Both the position numbers and the translations under genes were made by a program. Below, piece after piece: positions 30,515 to 37,515 of a stretch of 37,575 nt of DNA. The notes under the pieces were generated by a model, which worked only from the letters and a program-made list of their open reading frames with translations, made no database searches and was not told where the DNA came from. Each line of letters begins with the position of its first letter. Positions within the stretch are counted from its first letter, which is position 1. The DNA is from a virus: positions 1-37,575 of IMG/VR virus record IMGVR_UViG_3300044984_002961, one strand, 5' to 3'.

Positions 30515-32998
30515 TTACTCTTGCGATCCAGCCTGGTTCGACCTGTACTTTTGAATCGCTTCTGCTGCCTGTCCAAACTGCAATCCTCGAGCCTTTTCAG
30601 GTTTCATCCCCAGTGAAATGAGGTAGTTCAACTGTTTAATCGAACACAGCCCTGAGTTTCGTCTGTCAATGATCTGGCCGATCAACTGAGAAGCCTGACG
30701 CTTGGTCATGTTGTTGACATCTGCCATTCCAGACTTATTTAGAAAATCCTTCTGCGCGGGAGTCGCAAGCTCTCCGAATCGATTGGCGTTGGTCAGCATG
30801 GCTCGGGACACACCCAATGAAGCCGCAAGCTCAAATGGATTGATCTCGACCCGCCGATAACTCATGTCCAGCCTGGCAACCGGAACCTTGATCTCCTGTC
30901 GTTGTTTACGTTCCGTCTTGGCTCGCTCCACAGCTTGCCACAGATCAACACCCTCCTCGACCAACTCCTCAGCACGCTTGGAATCAACCTCCTCACAATC
31001 TGTCAACGAGCTTGGCCCAATTAGGTCCATGTCTGTCGTGTGTGAGAAATCCAGAATCAAGCAGTCCGACTTCCCTTTGCAAAGCCTTGTCCCTCGACCC
31101 ACCATCTGGGCATAAGCGATCCGGCTTCGAGTCGGCTTTAGAACAACACAGTCTGTAGGCTTGTCATCAAACCCCTCGGTAAGGATCTGGCAGTTGACAA
31201 GGATCTTTGTGAGACCGTTTTTGTAACGCATTATCGTGTTGTCACGGTCAGGCTTATCGCCGGAAACCCAGTCCGCAGCATGTCCAAGTTGCTTTAAGGC
31301 ATCAGCCATCGCGATAGACGAGCCAACATCAGGCATGAAAACAATGATCTTCTTTCGGTCCTCAATCTCTTTGCTGATCGCGTTCGCTAATAGCTCGATG
31401 GCTGGCTGGATCTTACGACCAAGATCTCCCTGAGCAAAATCGCCATTCTTACCCGTTGTTTTGCATCCCCTCAGGTCAACCCCCAGAGAACACCGGACAA
31501 ACTTGACAGGTGATAGAAATGGGCCAGCAGGATCATGGATCGCGTCATAAAGCGAGTAGCTGTAGACAACTTCTTCGAAACGCTTCAGACTCTGTCCATC
31601 AGGTCGATCAATCGTTGCCGTCACTCCAACAAGTTTTGCATCAGGGAAGTGGTCGTAAACGGATGAATAAGTCTTATTAGACTCTCCCGCATGATGGCAG
31701 TTGTGTACTAATACGCCGTTGGCAAAGTAGTTATTGTTTCCTTCAACTTCAAGGTTATAAGTAACACCTCCTTCGCACAGTCCTCCGAATGTTCCATCAC
31801 CTGTTTGTTCGTGAAACGCAACACTTTCCACCCTTGCGAATTCAGACAAGCCTCCTTTCGCCGATCCTGCTCTCTTCTTGGTATCGAGTTGTGCGATTGA
31901 CCATCGACCTCGACTGCTAACCGGATATCCCTGCAACCCAAATCTATTTTGTAATGATTCGGAGTCTTGAAGAGTCGCCGCGATTCCTGCGTTGTTAAGA
32001 CCGTGATAGGAGTCAGGCCAGTCAGATCCGACAGAGTCTTTTCGGCAACCGACATACCCCTCCCGTTCCCCCCTTGCACTGGGGGCTTCCAGCCGATCTC
32101 CTTTAGCTTGGCTTTCTGCTTCTCGCGAACCTCCTCCCTCTTCATTGGATTGTTGGACTTCATGCGACCAGACGCATACTTCCGGTTTGTTGCTGCCATT
32201 CTTAGAGAAGAATCGATCCCGCGACACTCTCTCGAGCATGTTACTCGGTAACGCCCGTGTCGAATTTGTGTCTGATTCCCGCATACCTTGCATTTGCCAT
32301 CCATAAACCATGTCTCCTGGAGAAAGATCGCAAGCCTTAACCCATTCCCGATCTCTGGAAAACACTGGGTGATTCGGCGTGACAGTCATTGCTGAACCGT
32401 TTGAGAAACGTACAGTCATTAATTCCGATGGAATTGAAACCAGTTTCTTCTTAACCGACTTCATTTCAATTTCGCGGCTTGACTCGTTGAACGTAGCGAC
32501 CAGGTCGCCATTGCAAATTCTTTCAATAGGAATCCCATCCACAAGCGTCCCAGCGGGAAAACATTCGTCCGTGATGATCAGCTGGAAGTCGTTTGGCTGA
32601 TACCTTTTGCATCGCTTAGTCATTGACTGAACTGTTGTGCAAACCACATGTGGATCGCCCAGGGCAAACCCGTGATGGGAACCCTGTTCACGACCCACCA
32701 TCAGTCCGCACAGTTCAAACGTATCAATCGCCTGTTTAACGAGTTCTGTCCGGTGGACTGCAAACAAGGCTCGAGAGATTAACCCTTCCTCAATCAACTG
32801 GCGAATCAGAATACCTACGGTTACGGTCTTTCCCGTTCCGGTCGCCATCTGGAGAATTCCAGCTTTATGATCATCCTCGTAGACCCATGACCTAATCTTA
32901 TCAATCGCCTCATCCTGGTACGGATAAGTTGAAAACTCGCAATCCATTAACGCAGAATAGGTTAGCTCACGCATAATACCCATGTCCCCCGCATCCAT
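30515..32998 (-). CDS. SF2 DNA helicase with in-frame intein, 827 codons
   Basis: After removal of the intein (residues 146-433) the helicase has 539 residues. Superfamily 2 motifs are in order: Q-like YPYQDEAI (26-33), Walker A MATGTGKT (51-58), Ia FAVHRTELVK, Walker B LIITDE joined to CHHAG across the intein, III GVTATIDRPDG (458-468), IV KIIVFMPDVGSS, V ILTEGFDDKP and VI QMVGRGTRL. The C-terminal ~110 residues repeat a short helical unit (TPAQKDFLNKSG and SIKQLNYLISLG), as in other phage helicases. It unwinds DNA in the replication operon. The N-terminus is uncertain: ATGs at codons 6 and 9 fit the GGGGGA sequence better than the first. Confidence 0.85.
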   Translation of the reverse strand: MDAGDMGIMRELTYSALMDCEFSTYPYQDEAIDKIRSWVYEDDHKAGILQMATGTGKTVTVGILIRQLIEEGLISRALFAVHRTELVKQAIDTFELCGLMVGREQGSHHGFALGDPHVVCTTVQSMTKRCKRYQPNDFQLIITDECFPAGTLVDGIPIERICNGDLVATFNESSREIEMKSVKKKLVSIPSELMTVRFSNGSAMTVTPNHPVFSRDREWVKACDLSPGDMVYGWQMQGMRESDTNSTRALPSNMLERVSRDRFFSKNGSNKPEVCVWSHEVQQSNEEGGGSREAESQAKGDRLEAPSARGEREGYVGCRKDSVGSDWPDSYHGLNNAGIAATLQDSESLQNRFGLQGYPVSSRGRWSIAQLDTKKRAGSAKGGLSEFARVESVAFHEQTGDGTFGGLCEGGVTYNLEVEGNNNYFANGVLVHNCHHAGESNKTYSSVYDHFPDAKLVGVTATIDRPDGQSLKRFEEVVYSYSLYDAIHDPAGPFLSPVKFVRCSLGVDLRGCKTTGKNGDFAQGDLGRKIQPAIELLANAISKEIEDRKKIIVFMPDVGSSIAMADALKQLGHAADWVSGDKPDRDNTIMRYKNGLTKILVNCQILTEGFDDKPTDCVVLKPTRSRIAYAQMVGRGTRLCKGKSDCLILDFSHTTDMDLIGPSSLTDCEEVDSKRAEELVEEGVDLWQAVERAKTERKQRQEIKVPVARLDMSYRRVEINPFELAASLGVSRAMLTNANRFGELATPAQKDFLNKSGMADVNNMTKRQASQLIGQIIDRRNSGLCSIKQLNYLISLGMKPEKARGLQFGQAAEAIQKYRSNQAGSQE
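31700..32563 (-). other. Intein (288 aa) in the helicase Walker B motif
   Basis: The splice blocks are complete. Block A is CFPAGTLVDG (C1 = helicase residue 146), block B has TVTPNH (T207, H210), followed by SPGDMV. Blocks F and G are TYNLEVEG and NYFANGVLVHN (H432, N433), and the first downstream residue is Cys434. The two halves restore the helicase sequence ITDE-CHHAG. Residues ~237-388 form a linker that resembles no intein endonuclease in this frame; it is rich in Ser, Gly, Glu and Arg. The same DNA carries a nuclease gene in another frame. All residues needed for class 1 protein splicing are present. Confidence 0.88.
31708..32304 (-). CDS. Nested EDxHD/Vsr-like homing endonuclease, 198 aa, overprinted on the intein
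   Basis: This frame lies on the same strand as the helicase, shifted by +1, wholly inside the intein. Residues 5-27 form a CxxC...CxxxC zinc finger (C5, C8, C23, C27). Residues ~48-68 (SNNPMKREEVREKQ) look like the DNA-binding segment found in many homing nucleases. Residues ~85-185 are a Vsr/DUF559-type nuclease: E88, KIDLG (D121), VEVDGQSH (H138), EQDRRK (D147) and GWKVLRF. AGGAGA ends 8 nt before the ATG. The stop lies just before the intein's final VHN codons. In a normal intein the nuclease is fused in frame; here it is encoded separately on the same DNA. Confidence 0.85.
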   Translation of the reverse strand: MDGKCKVCGNQTQIRHGRYRVTCSRECRGIDSSLRMAATNRKYASGRMKSNNPMKREEVREKQKAKLKEIGWKPPVQGGNGRGMSVAEKTLSDLTGLTPITVLTTQESRRLFKTPNHYKIDLGCRDIRLAVEVDGQSHNSIPRREQDRRKEACLNSQGWKVLRFTNKQVMEHSEDCAKEVLLITLKLKETITTLPTAY

Positions 32999-33383
32999 TG
33001 CAATGAGCGATCATAGGATCTTCGCCTGTCCCGTTGCATATCCCACATACCCGCCAACTTCTGGGAGGTCTAACCACTGGGCGTTGCAATCTTGCAAGTA
33101 GTGGACCAGGTGTTTCACCTTCAGCATTAAGTAAGCAGATCTGGGACTGGGCCAGAAGTTCATGGGCTATTTTGCGTAGATAAAACCATGCGTTCATATC
33201 ACGGGCAAGAGCAGACCTTTTAGGCTTCGCCAATCGCTCGTAAATGTACTCGTATTGCCTTTCATCGTCATCCTTATGCGTCTCGAACGCCTCTCGGGCG
33301 ACTGTGTATTTCAGTTCCATCTCTGGCACAGCCTTTTCAGCGTCCGAAAAAGCATCCCTGATTTTCTGGTCTGCATCCATCAT
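32967..33383 (-). CDS. Zinc-finger (DnaJ-type CxxCxGxG) protein, 138 aa
   Basis: The C-terminus holds two CxxC units, CGICNGTG and CNGCGGHG, as in the zinc domain of DnaJ. The rest is helical (QIRDAFSDAEKAVPEMELKY-like, LARDMNAWFYLRKIAHELLA). The ATG pair at 33383/33380 follows AGGAGG and is preferred to an upstream in-frame start at 33443 that overlaps the SSB gene. It overlaps the helicase start by 32 nt. A role in replication-complex assembly is inferred from the neighbours. Confidence 0.65.
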   Translation of the reverse strand: MMDADQKIRDAFSDAEKAVPEMELKYTVAREAFETHKDDDERQYEYIYERLAKPKRSALARDMNAWFYLRKIAHELLAQSQICLLNAEGETPGPLLARLQRPVVRPPRSWRVCGICNGTGEDPMIAHCNGCGGHGYYA

Positions 33384-33432
33384 CACTGCCTCCTGATAAA
33401 AGTTGCCCCTTCCATGGGGCGTTCCCACATCC

Positions 33433-34107
33433 TTAGAAACCAAACGTCATAGCCACATTAGGATCTTTTGCAGGGGCTGGAGGTGCGGGTGCTGGTGGAG
33501 GTGGAGTGAAGTCCACTTCTGAACCCTTGACCTGTTGTCCCATGGCAAACGCTGGCTGGCTTAAATTGCCGCCCGTCTTCCGCTTAAACTCTTTGGACTG
33601 CATTGCAATCCGAGCCAGCCACTCTGGTAGAGAAGCCGTTTCATCTTCGTCAACGCACCAGGAGTACTCTGCGACCTGAGAATTGAAGGTGCTGGCAGTC
33701 GGGAAGATACGCGCAATGTTGCTATACGTCTCTCCATCCCTTTTGCTGACCGAGTGGGTGAAAACGACAGAGACGAACTTGCCGACAATAGATTCGATCC
33801 TGAACTCGCCAGCCTCTGTGTTATTCAGCGGTTTGGCAATCACGTTCTCGACCAACTGTCGCAGTTTGGAAGTGGCATACATCGACGCCCCGTAATCCTT
33901 CCATTTAGTGATGGGCCGACCACCTGTGGTCTCTGGGGGAAACTCAAAGCCGACCTTGATCGTCCTGGAATCCTTCGTGATACCTTCAAAGGTCTTGGGA
34001 TGAGACCCAACGTCAACGACTGCAAAGATTTTGCCCAGGTGAGTACCTTCAGGCATAATGTGGCGAGCTTTTTCGTCCGACTTCGTGTAGTCACTAGCGT
34101 AATTCAT
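33433..34107 (-). CDS. Single-stranded DNA-binding-like protein, 224 aa
   Basis: Residues ~1-120 resemble an OB-fold with strands IMPEGTHLGKIFAVVDVG, RTIKVGFEFP and KFVSVVFTHSVSK. The C-terminus is Pro/Ala-rich and flexible and ends in NVAMTFGF; a terminal Phe after a flexible linker resembles SSB tails that recruit partners, though without the usual acids. The ATG overlaps the primase stop (TGATG). Its place between primase and helicase supports an SSB-like role. Confidence 0.55.
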   Translation of the reverse strand: MNYASDYTKSDEKARHIMPEGTHLGKIFAVVDVGSHPKTFEGITKDSRTIKVGFEFPPETTGGRPITKWKDYGASMYATSKLRQLVENVIAKPLNNTEAGEFRIESIVGKFVSVVFTHSVSKRDGETYSNIARIFPTASTFNSQVAEYSWCVDEDETASLPEWLARIAMQSKEFKRKTGGNLSQPAFAMGQQVKGSEVDFTPPPPAPAPPAPAKDPNVAMTFGF

Positions 34108-34961
34108 CAAATCCCTCTTATTGCCGCCACTGCGGCTTCAATCGAGTCAAAAGCATGGAGTGCAACCAATGCACCCCAGAAGTCCATAGAGCCAACACTA
34201 GTCCAGACTACCGATCCATCAACTCGCACAGAGGCACTGGGCCGACTATCATGCGGGTCACCTGGTCGATAGCATGGAATCCATCCAGCCTGATTGGGCT
34301 TTCCAGCCAGCCTCAAGCCATAACTCTGCAAGATGGAGAGTCGTTCAGGGATCTCATCGGATGGGGCAAGAGAACGAGACGCAGAAAATGTCAATGATCC
34401 TGTAAAAGGTTGCTTCTTCTGAGTCGTTTTGTCTTCGATTTCACTGAGCAACCACTGCGGCGCGATGCCACATTTGCCCGTGAGCGGGTTGACTGAACCC
34501 GTCCATTTGTACATTTTCCCAGAGCCGTACTGAGTAGGAGGGCAGGAAGCAAGCCTTCTGTCACCAAGGACGAGGACTTCTTCGTGTTTTCCAGTACCTT
34601 GCCACAGTCGCACGTTGGGGATGGGTCGCTTGTACCAGTGAGGTAGCCTGAACCAGAGGTGCAAACCACCCCCGCCAGTACTAACTTGCCAAGTTCGCGG
34701 TAAAGCTGGTCGAGTTTGAAAGAATGCACGCATCATATCCTGTGGACCATCCAGGTCCAGTACGAGAAGTCGTGAAGCCAGCCCTGGCAAAGCAGCGATA
34801 TTCTTAGGTTGCAAATCATTCATGGCCGACAAGGGAAAACCGCTCCAATATTGTGATGTTTGAATCAATGGCATTTTCTGTTCCGAAGACATCGGGACAG
34901 TGTTTATCCCATGATCCTTAAGTAGTTTTATCCATCCGAGAGTGAGCGGGTTTTTTCCCAT
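34107..34961 (-). CDS. Primase-polymerase (prim-pol) protein, 284 aa
   Basis: The N-terminal ~190 residues match the bifunctional primase/polymerase domain: LLVLDLDG (D69, D71), STGGGGLHLWF (H101), and RRLASCPPTQYGSGKMYKW. The last ~75 residues contain CYRPGDPHDSRPSASV and WTSVGSMDFWGALVAL, like a degenerate CHC2 zinc-binding domain of primases. It would make primers for phage replication with the helicase encoded downstream. Its start overlaps the csrA gene by 44 nt; no strong ribosome-binding site is seen, so translational coupling is likely. Confidence 0.8.
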   Translation of the reverse strand: MGKNPLTLGWIKLLKDHGINTVPMSSEQKMPLIQTSQYWSGFPLSAMNDLQPKNIAALPGLASRLLVLDLDGPQDMMRAFFQTRPALPRTWQVSTGGGGLHLWFRLPHWYKRPIPNVRLWQGTGKHEEVLVLGDRRLASCPPTQYGSGKMYKWTGSVNPLTGKCGIAPQWLLSEIEDKTTQKKQPFTGSLTFSASRSLAPSDEIPERLSILQSYGLRLAGKPNQAGWIPCYRPGDPHDSRPSASVRVDGSVVWTSVGSMDFWGALVALHAFDSIEAAVAAIRGI

Positions 34962-35136
34962 TATTAGGTCTACCCGAAATCTCGGAGCGAACTATCGTAA
35001 TGTCTGGTTCAGCTTCAAAGCCAACCCTGATCGACCTCGTGCTTGATAGAGTGATATACGTTATCGTTGCAAGCAACCTCCCCTCAGGTCCAAACAATTG
35101 AATCGATTCGCCAGGGTTTCTTGAAAGTACTAGCAT
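34918..35136 (-). CDS. csrA: CsrA-like carbon storage regulator, 72 aa
   Basis: This is a phage-borne homologue of the RNA-binding global regulator CsrA. The family pattern is almost complete: MLVLSRNPGESIQL at the start (L4, R6), IRVGFEAEPDITIVRSEI at the end of the core, with the RNA-contacting Arg in VRSEI. A basic ~17-residue tail (RPNNGKKPAHSRMDKTT) follows the core; it is encoded where the gene overlaps the primase gene. AGGAGG lies 7-8 nt before the ATG. CsrA binds GGA motifs in leaders and blocks translation. In the phage it may regulate its own mRNAs or host ones. Confidence 0.88.
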   Translation of the reverse strand: MLVLSRNPGESIQLFGPEGRLLATITYITLSSTRSIRVGFEAEPDITIVRSEISGRPNNGKKPAHSRMDKTT

Positions 35137-35161
35137 GGTTGATCCTCCTGATCAGTTCTTA

Positions 35162-35668
35162 TCAGACAACAGGTTGTTGAGTAAGTCGTTCCGTCATGAC
35201 TAATGGACCCACGCGACCAGCATCCCACAAGTCGGCAAGGGCTTTGCCCTGCTTCTGAAAGTCTGTTTCCGAGCCATCGACAAAGCATTTGTACCAGTGC
35301 TTGACAAGCCCTTGTGGAGCAACAGCCAGTTCCTGAGACTTAGCCAGCAAGAAATCCCTGAAAGGTTTTTCAGGTTTGATCACGGTTGGCTGTTCAGCCG
35401 CCTGTTCAATCAGATTTTGCTTGGCAGGAGGTGGTGTGGCAGAGACTCCGTCTCGACCAACTTCTTCGGCAATCTGCTGATCCACTGCTTTTTGTACACG
35501 GTCGTAAATGTCTCCCAGCAACTGTGGAAAACGCTCGTCCGTGACCATCCCAAGATCGACCGACATTTCAATCTGGCAGTTTGCTTCGTACGAGCTAAAG
35601 TGTGGTCTGCCAATCTTTTTGGCGATTCCTGCACGTACCAACACAACAGCTTGATTCTTTAAATCCAT
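35162..35668 (-). CDS. Hypothetical early protein, 168 aa
   Basis: No family is recognised with confidence. The first ~75 residues have a pattern common in phage early proteins (LVRAGIAKKIGRPHFSSYEA, QIEMSVDLGMV). The middle is Pro/Ala-rich and the end helical (FRDFLLAKSQELAVAPQGLV, WYKCFVDG). GAAGGGAG precedes the ATG at 35668; an upstream in-frame ATG at 35701 lacks a ribosome-binding site. It is the first gene after the early promoter at 35721-35749. Confidence 0.65.
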   Translation of the reverse strand: MDLKNQAVVLVRAGIAKKIGRPHFSSYEANCQIEMSVDLGMVTDERFPQLLGDIYDRVQKAVDQQIAEEVGRDGVSATPPPAKQNLIEQAAEQPTVIKPEKPFRDFLLAKSQELAVAPQGLVKHWYKCFVDGSETDFQKQGKALADLWDAGRVGPLVMTERLTQQPVV

Positions 35669-35720
35669 TGCTGGACTCCCTTCGTTAAGACTTCTCGTCA
35701 TCCCCCAGTTGGGATAGTGG

Positions 35721-35749
35721 AAGATATCGGTTCACGCAAAACATGTCAA
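35721..35749 (-). promoter_or_regulatory. Early (leftward) promoter
   Basis: Read on the minus strand: TTGACA (35749-35744), a 17-nt spacer and TATCTT (35726-35721). It would start transcription near 35714, about 45 nt before the first early gene, and drives the replication operon. Confidence 0.65.
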
Positions 35750-35913
35750 CAGCAAATGCGAAAAAATTTTCAGGTTTTTCACAAAACCCTTAAAAATACG
35801 CAGGAGGTCGTGGAACCAGAAATGTCTATCCACCTGATCTCTGACAAAAATCCTCTTACGAGAAGAGGGGTCAACGCTGTCATGTCCAAGAAAAAATATT
35901 TTTGACTTTCTTG

Positions 35914-35942
35914 TTGACAATCGTTTCGAGACGGACTACTAT
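35914..35942 (+). promoter_or_regulatory. Rightward promoter
   Basis: TTGACA (35914-35919), exactly 17 nt, TACTAT (35937-35942). It points to the small gene at 36009 and diverges from the early promoter 165 bp away. Confidence 0.7.
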
Positions 35943-35948
35943 CTGATT

Positions 35949-35969
35949 GACGCAAGAACGTCTTGTGTC
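35949..35969. promoter_or_regulatory. Operator-like inverted repeat at the rightward start site
   Basis: GACGCAAGA and TCTTGTGTC form a 9-bp inverted repeat with one G:T mismatch around ACG. It covers the predicted transcription start of the rightward promoter, the position of a repressor or autoregulator site. Confidence 0.5.
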
Positions 35970-36008
35970 TAAATCTCAATCGTCCCACGTGGAAAGGGTC
36001 GTATAGTA

Positions 36009-36266
36009 ATGGCTACGTTAAGCTCTGGACCGCGAGTTAATGCCCGATCAACGCCTCGTATACACGAAGGCATTAAGCGTAACTGCATCGAACTGTCTGA
36101 ACGAGGATTGGTTTTTGAAGGCCGACAGGTCTCAGCCGAAGCCCTCGTATCAGCTTTACTAAAATGTTATTTGGATCTGACTCTCGACGAGCAAATCGCC
36201 ATGATGAAACCTGCCCTCAAGGAACTTGAAAAAGAACTTGAAGAAATGGATCAAGATTTTTCTTGA
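36009..36266 (+). CDS. Possible ribbon-helix-helix regulator, 85 aa
   Basis: The pattern RVNARSTPRIHEGIKRNCIEL, then VSAEALVSALLKCYLDL, resembles a short ribbon-helix-helix-type DNA-binding protein, though it is not certain. The C-terminus is acidic and helical (LKELEKELEEMDQD). GGAAAGGG stands upstream of the ATG, behind the rightward promoter and an operator-like palindrome, so it may control itself and the divergent early operon. No clear cI-like repressor is seen elsewhere in the window. Confidence 0.5.
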   Translation: MATLSSGPRVNARSTPRIHEGIKRNCIELSERGLVFEGRQVSAEALVSALLKCYLDLTLDEQIAMMKPALKELEKELEEMDQDFS

Positions 36267-36300
36267 CAGTCAGGTGGTCGGAAGTCTAAATTCACTCTTG

Positions 36301-36323
36301 TCCCGTCGAGCTGTTCGGCGGGA
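36301..36323 (+). terminator. Stem-loop after the regulator gene
   Basis: A 9-bp stem TCCCGTCGA / TCGGCGGGA (one G:T pair) with loop GCTGT. It lacks a T-run. It may end transcription of the upstream gene or be part of the att region. Confidence 0.4.
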
Positions 36324-36344
36324 TGAAAATGACCTAAACCCATA

Positions 36345-36476
36345 CAGTACAACAGTTTGCCCTCAGCTTTGCAAGCAGGGGGTTGTCGGTTCGATCCCGA
36401 TCGTCTCCATTCCTTAGACAATAAGAACTTACAGCGAGACGTTAGAGTTCGTAAACGGCTATATTCTGTTGTACTG
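36345..36476. repeat. 11-bp inverted repeats flanking the att core
   Basis: CAGTACAACAG at 36345-36355 and its exact reverse complement CTGTTGTACTG at 36466-36476 lie on either side of the tRNA-derived core, 20 bp to the left and 56 bp to the right. They are candidates for arm-type integrase sites; the right one could also be an operator of the integrase gene, since a TATATT box (36460-36465) abuts it. Confidence 0.55.
36366..36409 (+). other. att site core: 3' half of tRNA-Ala(UGC)
   Basis: The sequence holds a tRNA 3' half: the anticodon loop TTTGCAA with its downstream stem, a variable region, the T-arm with GGTTCGATCCC and an acceptor strand CGTCTCC followed by A. The upstream half of the tRNA is missing: only two pairs of the anticodon stem are kept before the match breaks. 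This is the form expected of a phage attP or of an att scar after integration into a tRNA-Ala gene. The integrase gene starts 75 bp downstream. Confidence 0.75.
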
Positions 36477-36483
36477 GCAGTAA

Positions 36484-37515
36484 ATGCGAGTACAAGCTAT
36501 GGAATCGCGAAATGAACCGTTCTACCGTAAATCACGTAGAGCGTGGTACTTACAAGTTGGTAAGCGGCAGATAAAGTTGGCAGAAAGCAAGGCAGAATCT
36601 TGGGCCAAATGGCACTTGATCATGGCTGGTGGGGTTCCTGAGGAATCGAACAAGCCAACGGTCAAAACCATCTGTGATGCCTTCATTGAGGAGATGAAAA
36701 CGTCTCGTTCCGAGCGAACGTGGCAGTGGTATGGTATGTATTTTGATAAGTTAGCCCAGTACGTGAAAGGAGATACGGTGGCAGAGAATGTCAGCTTGAG
36801 CCAGATTTCTCTCATGATTTCCAGCCAGCGGACATGGAAGGCCAACAGCCGTTACAACTTCGCACGGGCTATCAAAAGGCTGTTTAGCTGGGCCAAAAAG
36901 AACAGGCTGATCGAGATTGACCCAGTTGAGCATCTTGAAAAGTGTTCTCCCGAAGCCCGAGAAGATTACATAACGCCTGAGCAGTGGTCGTTTATCGAGT
37001 CCAACATCCCTGAGTCTCCGCTTAAGGATCTTATGATTCTTGCCTGGGACACAGGTATGCGACCTCAGGAACTGGTTCTGGTCGAGGCTCGGCACTTCCG
37101 TAAGGATGAGCGAGTGATCGTGTTCCCTGCGGCAGAGGCCAAGGGCAAGAAGTACGCCAGAACGGTCTACATCGCATCGGATCGGGCTATGGATATTCTG
37201 TCGGATTACGCCAAGGGACGCTCTGAGGGGCCAATTATGGTCAACACACAGGGCAATCCATGGAATAAGACATCCGTAAAGGATGCGATGATTCGTCTTC
37301 GCAATAAGTTTGGAGTCAAAATTCACCTTGGAGCATTCCGTAAAGGATACTGCACACAGGCTTTGCAAAACGGAGTTGATCCTGTGACATTGGCAAAGCT
37401 GATGGGCCACAGGGACGTAACGATGATCATGAAGGTCTACTCACAGGTCCACCAGGACAAGGAGTACATGGCTGAGTCGGCGATGAAAGCGAAGGGGCTG
37501 GTTAAGCCAGCTTGA
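36484..37515 (+). CDS. Tyrosine site-specific integrase, 343 aa
   Basis: This is a phage-type tyrosine recombinase. The N-terminal ~55 residues would bind arm sites; a SAM-like core-binding domain follows (CDAFIEEMKTSRSERTWQWY, RYNFARAIKRLFSWAKKNRL). The catalytic domain has R193 in DTGMRPQEL, a Lys in the beta-hairpin (AEAKGKK), box II GAFRKGYCT with R286, H309 in LMGHRD and nucleophile Y319 in MKVYSQV. In box II the usual first His is Gly and the second is Lys, variants I associate with integrases from Planctomycetota. An ATG at 36499 is an alternative start. It lies next to the att core. Confidence 0.88.
   Translation: MRVQAMESRNEPFYRKSRRAWYLQVGKRQIKLAESKAESWAKWHLIMAGGVPEESNKPTVKTICDAFIEEMKTSRSERTWQWYGMYFDKLAQYVKGDTVAENVSLSQISLMISSQRTWKANSRYNFARAIKRLFSWAKKNRLIEIDPVEHLEKCSPEAREDYITPEQWSFIESNIPESPLKDLMILAWDTGMRPQELVLVEARHFRKDERVIVFPAAEAKGKKYARTVYIASDRAMDILSDYAKGRSEGPIMVNTQGNPWNKTSVKDAMIRLRNKFGVKIHLGAFRKGYCTQALQNGVDPVTLAKLMGHRDVTMIMKVYSQVHQDKEYMAESAMKAKGLVKPA

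Noticed and set aside
31700-32563. In-frame LAGLIDADG or HNH endonuclease in the intein
   Set aside because: The intein linker in the splicing frame shows neither motif; the nuclease signals are only in the shifted frame.
34107-34961. Classical DnaG primase
   Set aside because: No TOPRIM motif; the GGGGLHLWF and DLD motifs fit prim-pol instead.
36366-36409. Functional tRNA-Ala gene
   Set aside because: Only the 3' half is present; no D-arm or 5' acceptor strand upstream, and the anticodon stem is broken after two pairs.
36751-37410. 219-codon antisense frame inside the integrase gene
   Set aside because: Shadow of the integrase; no ribosome-binding site and no family resemblance.
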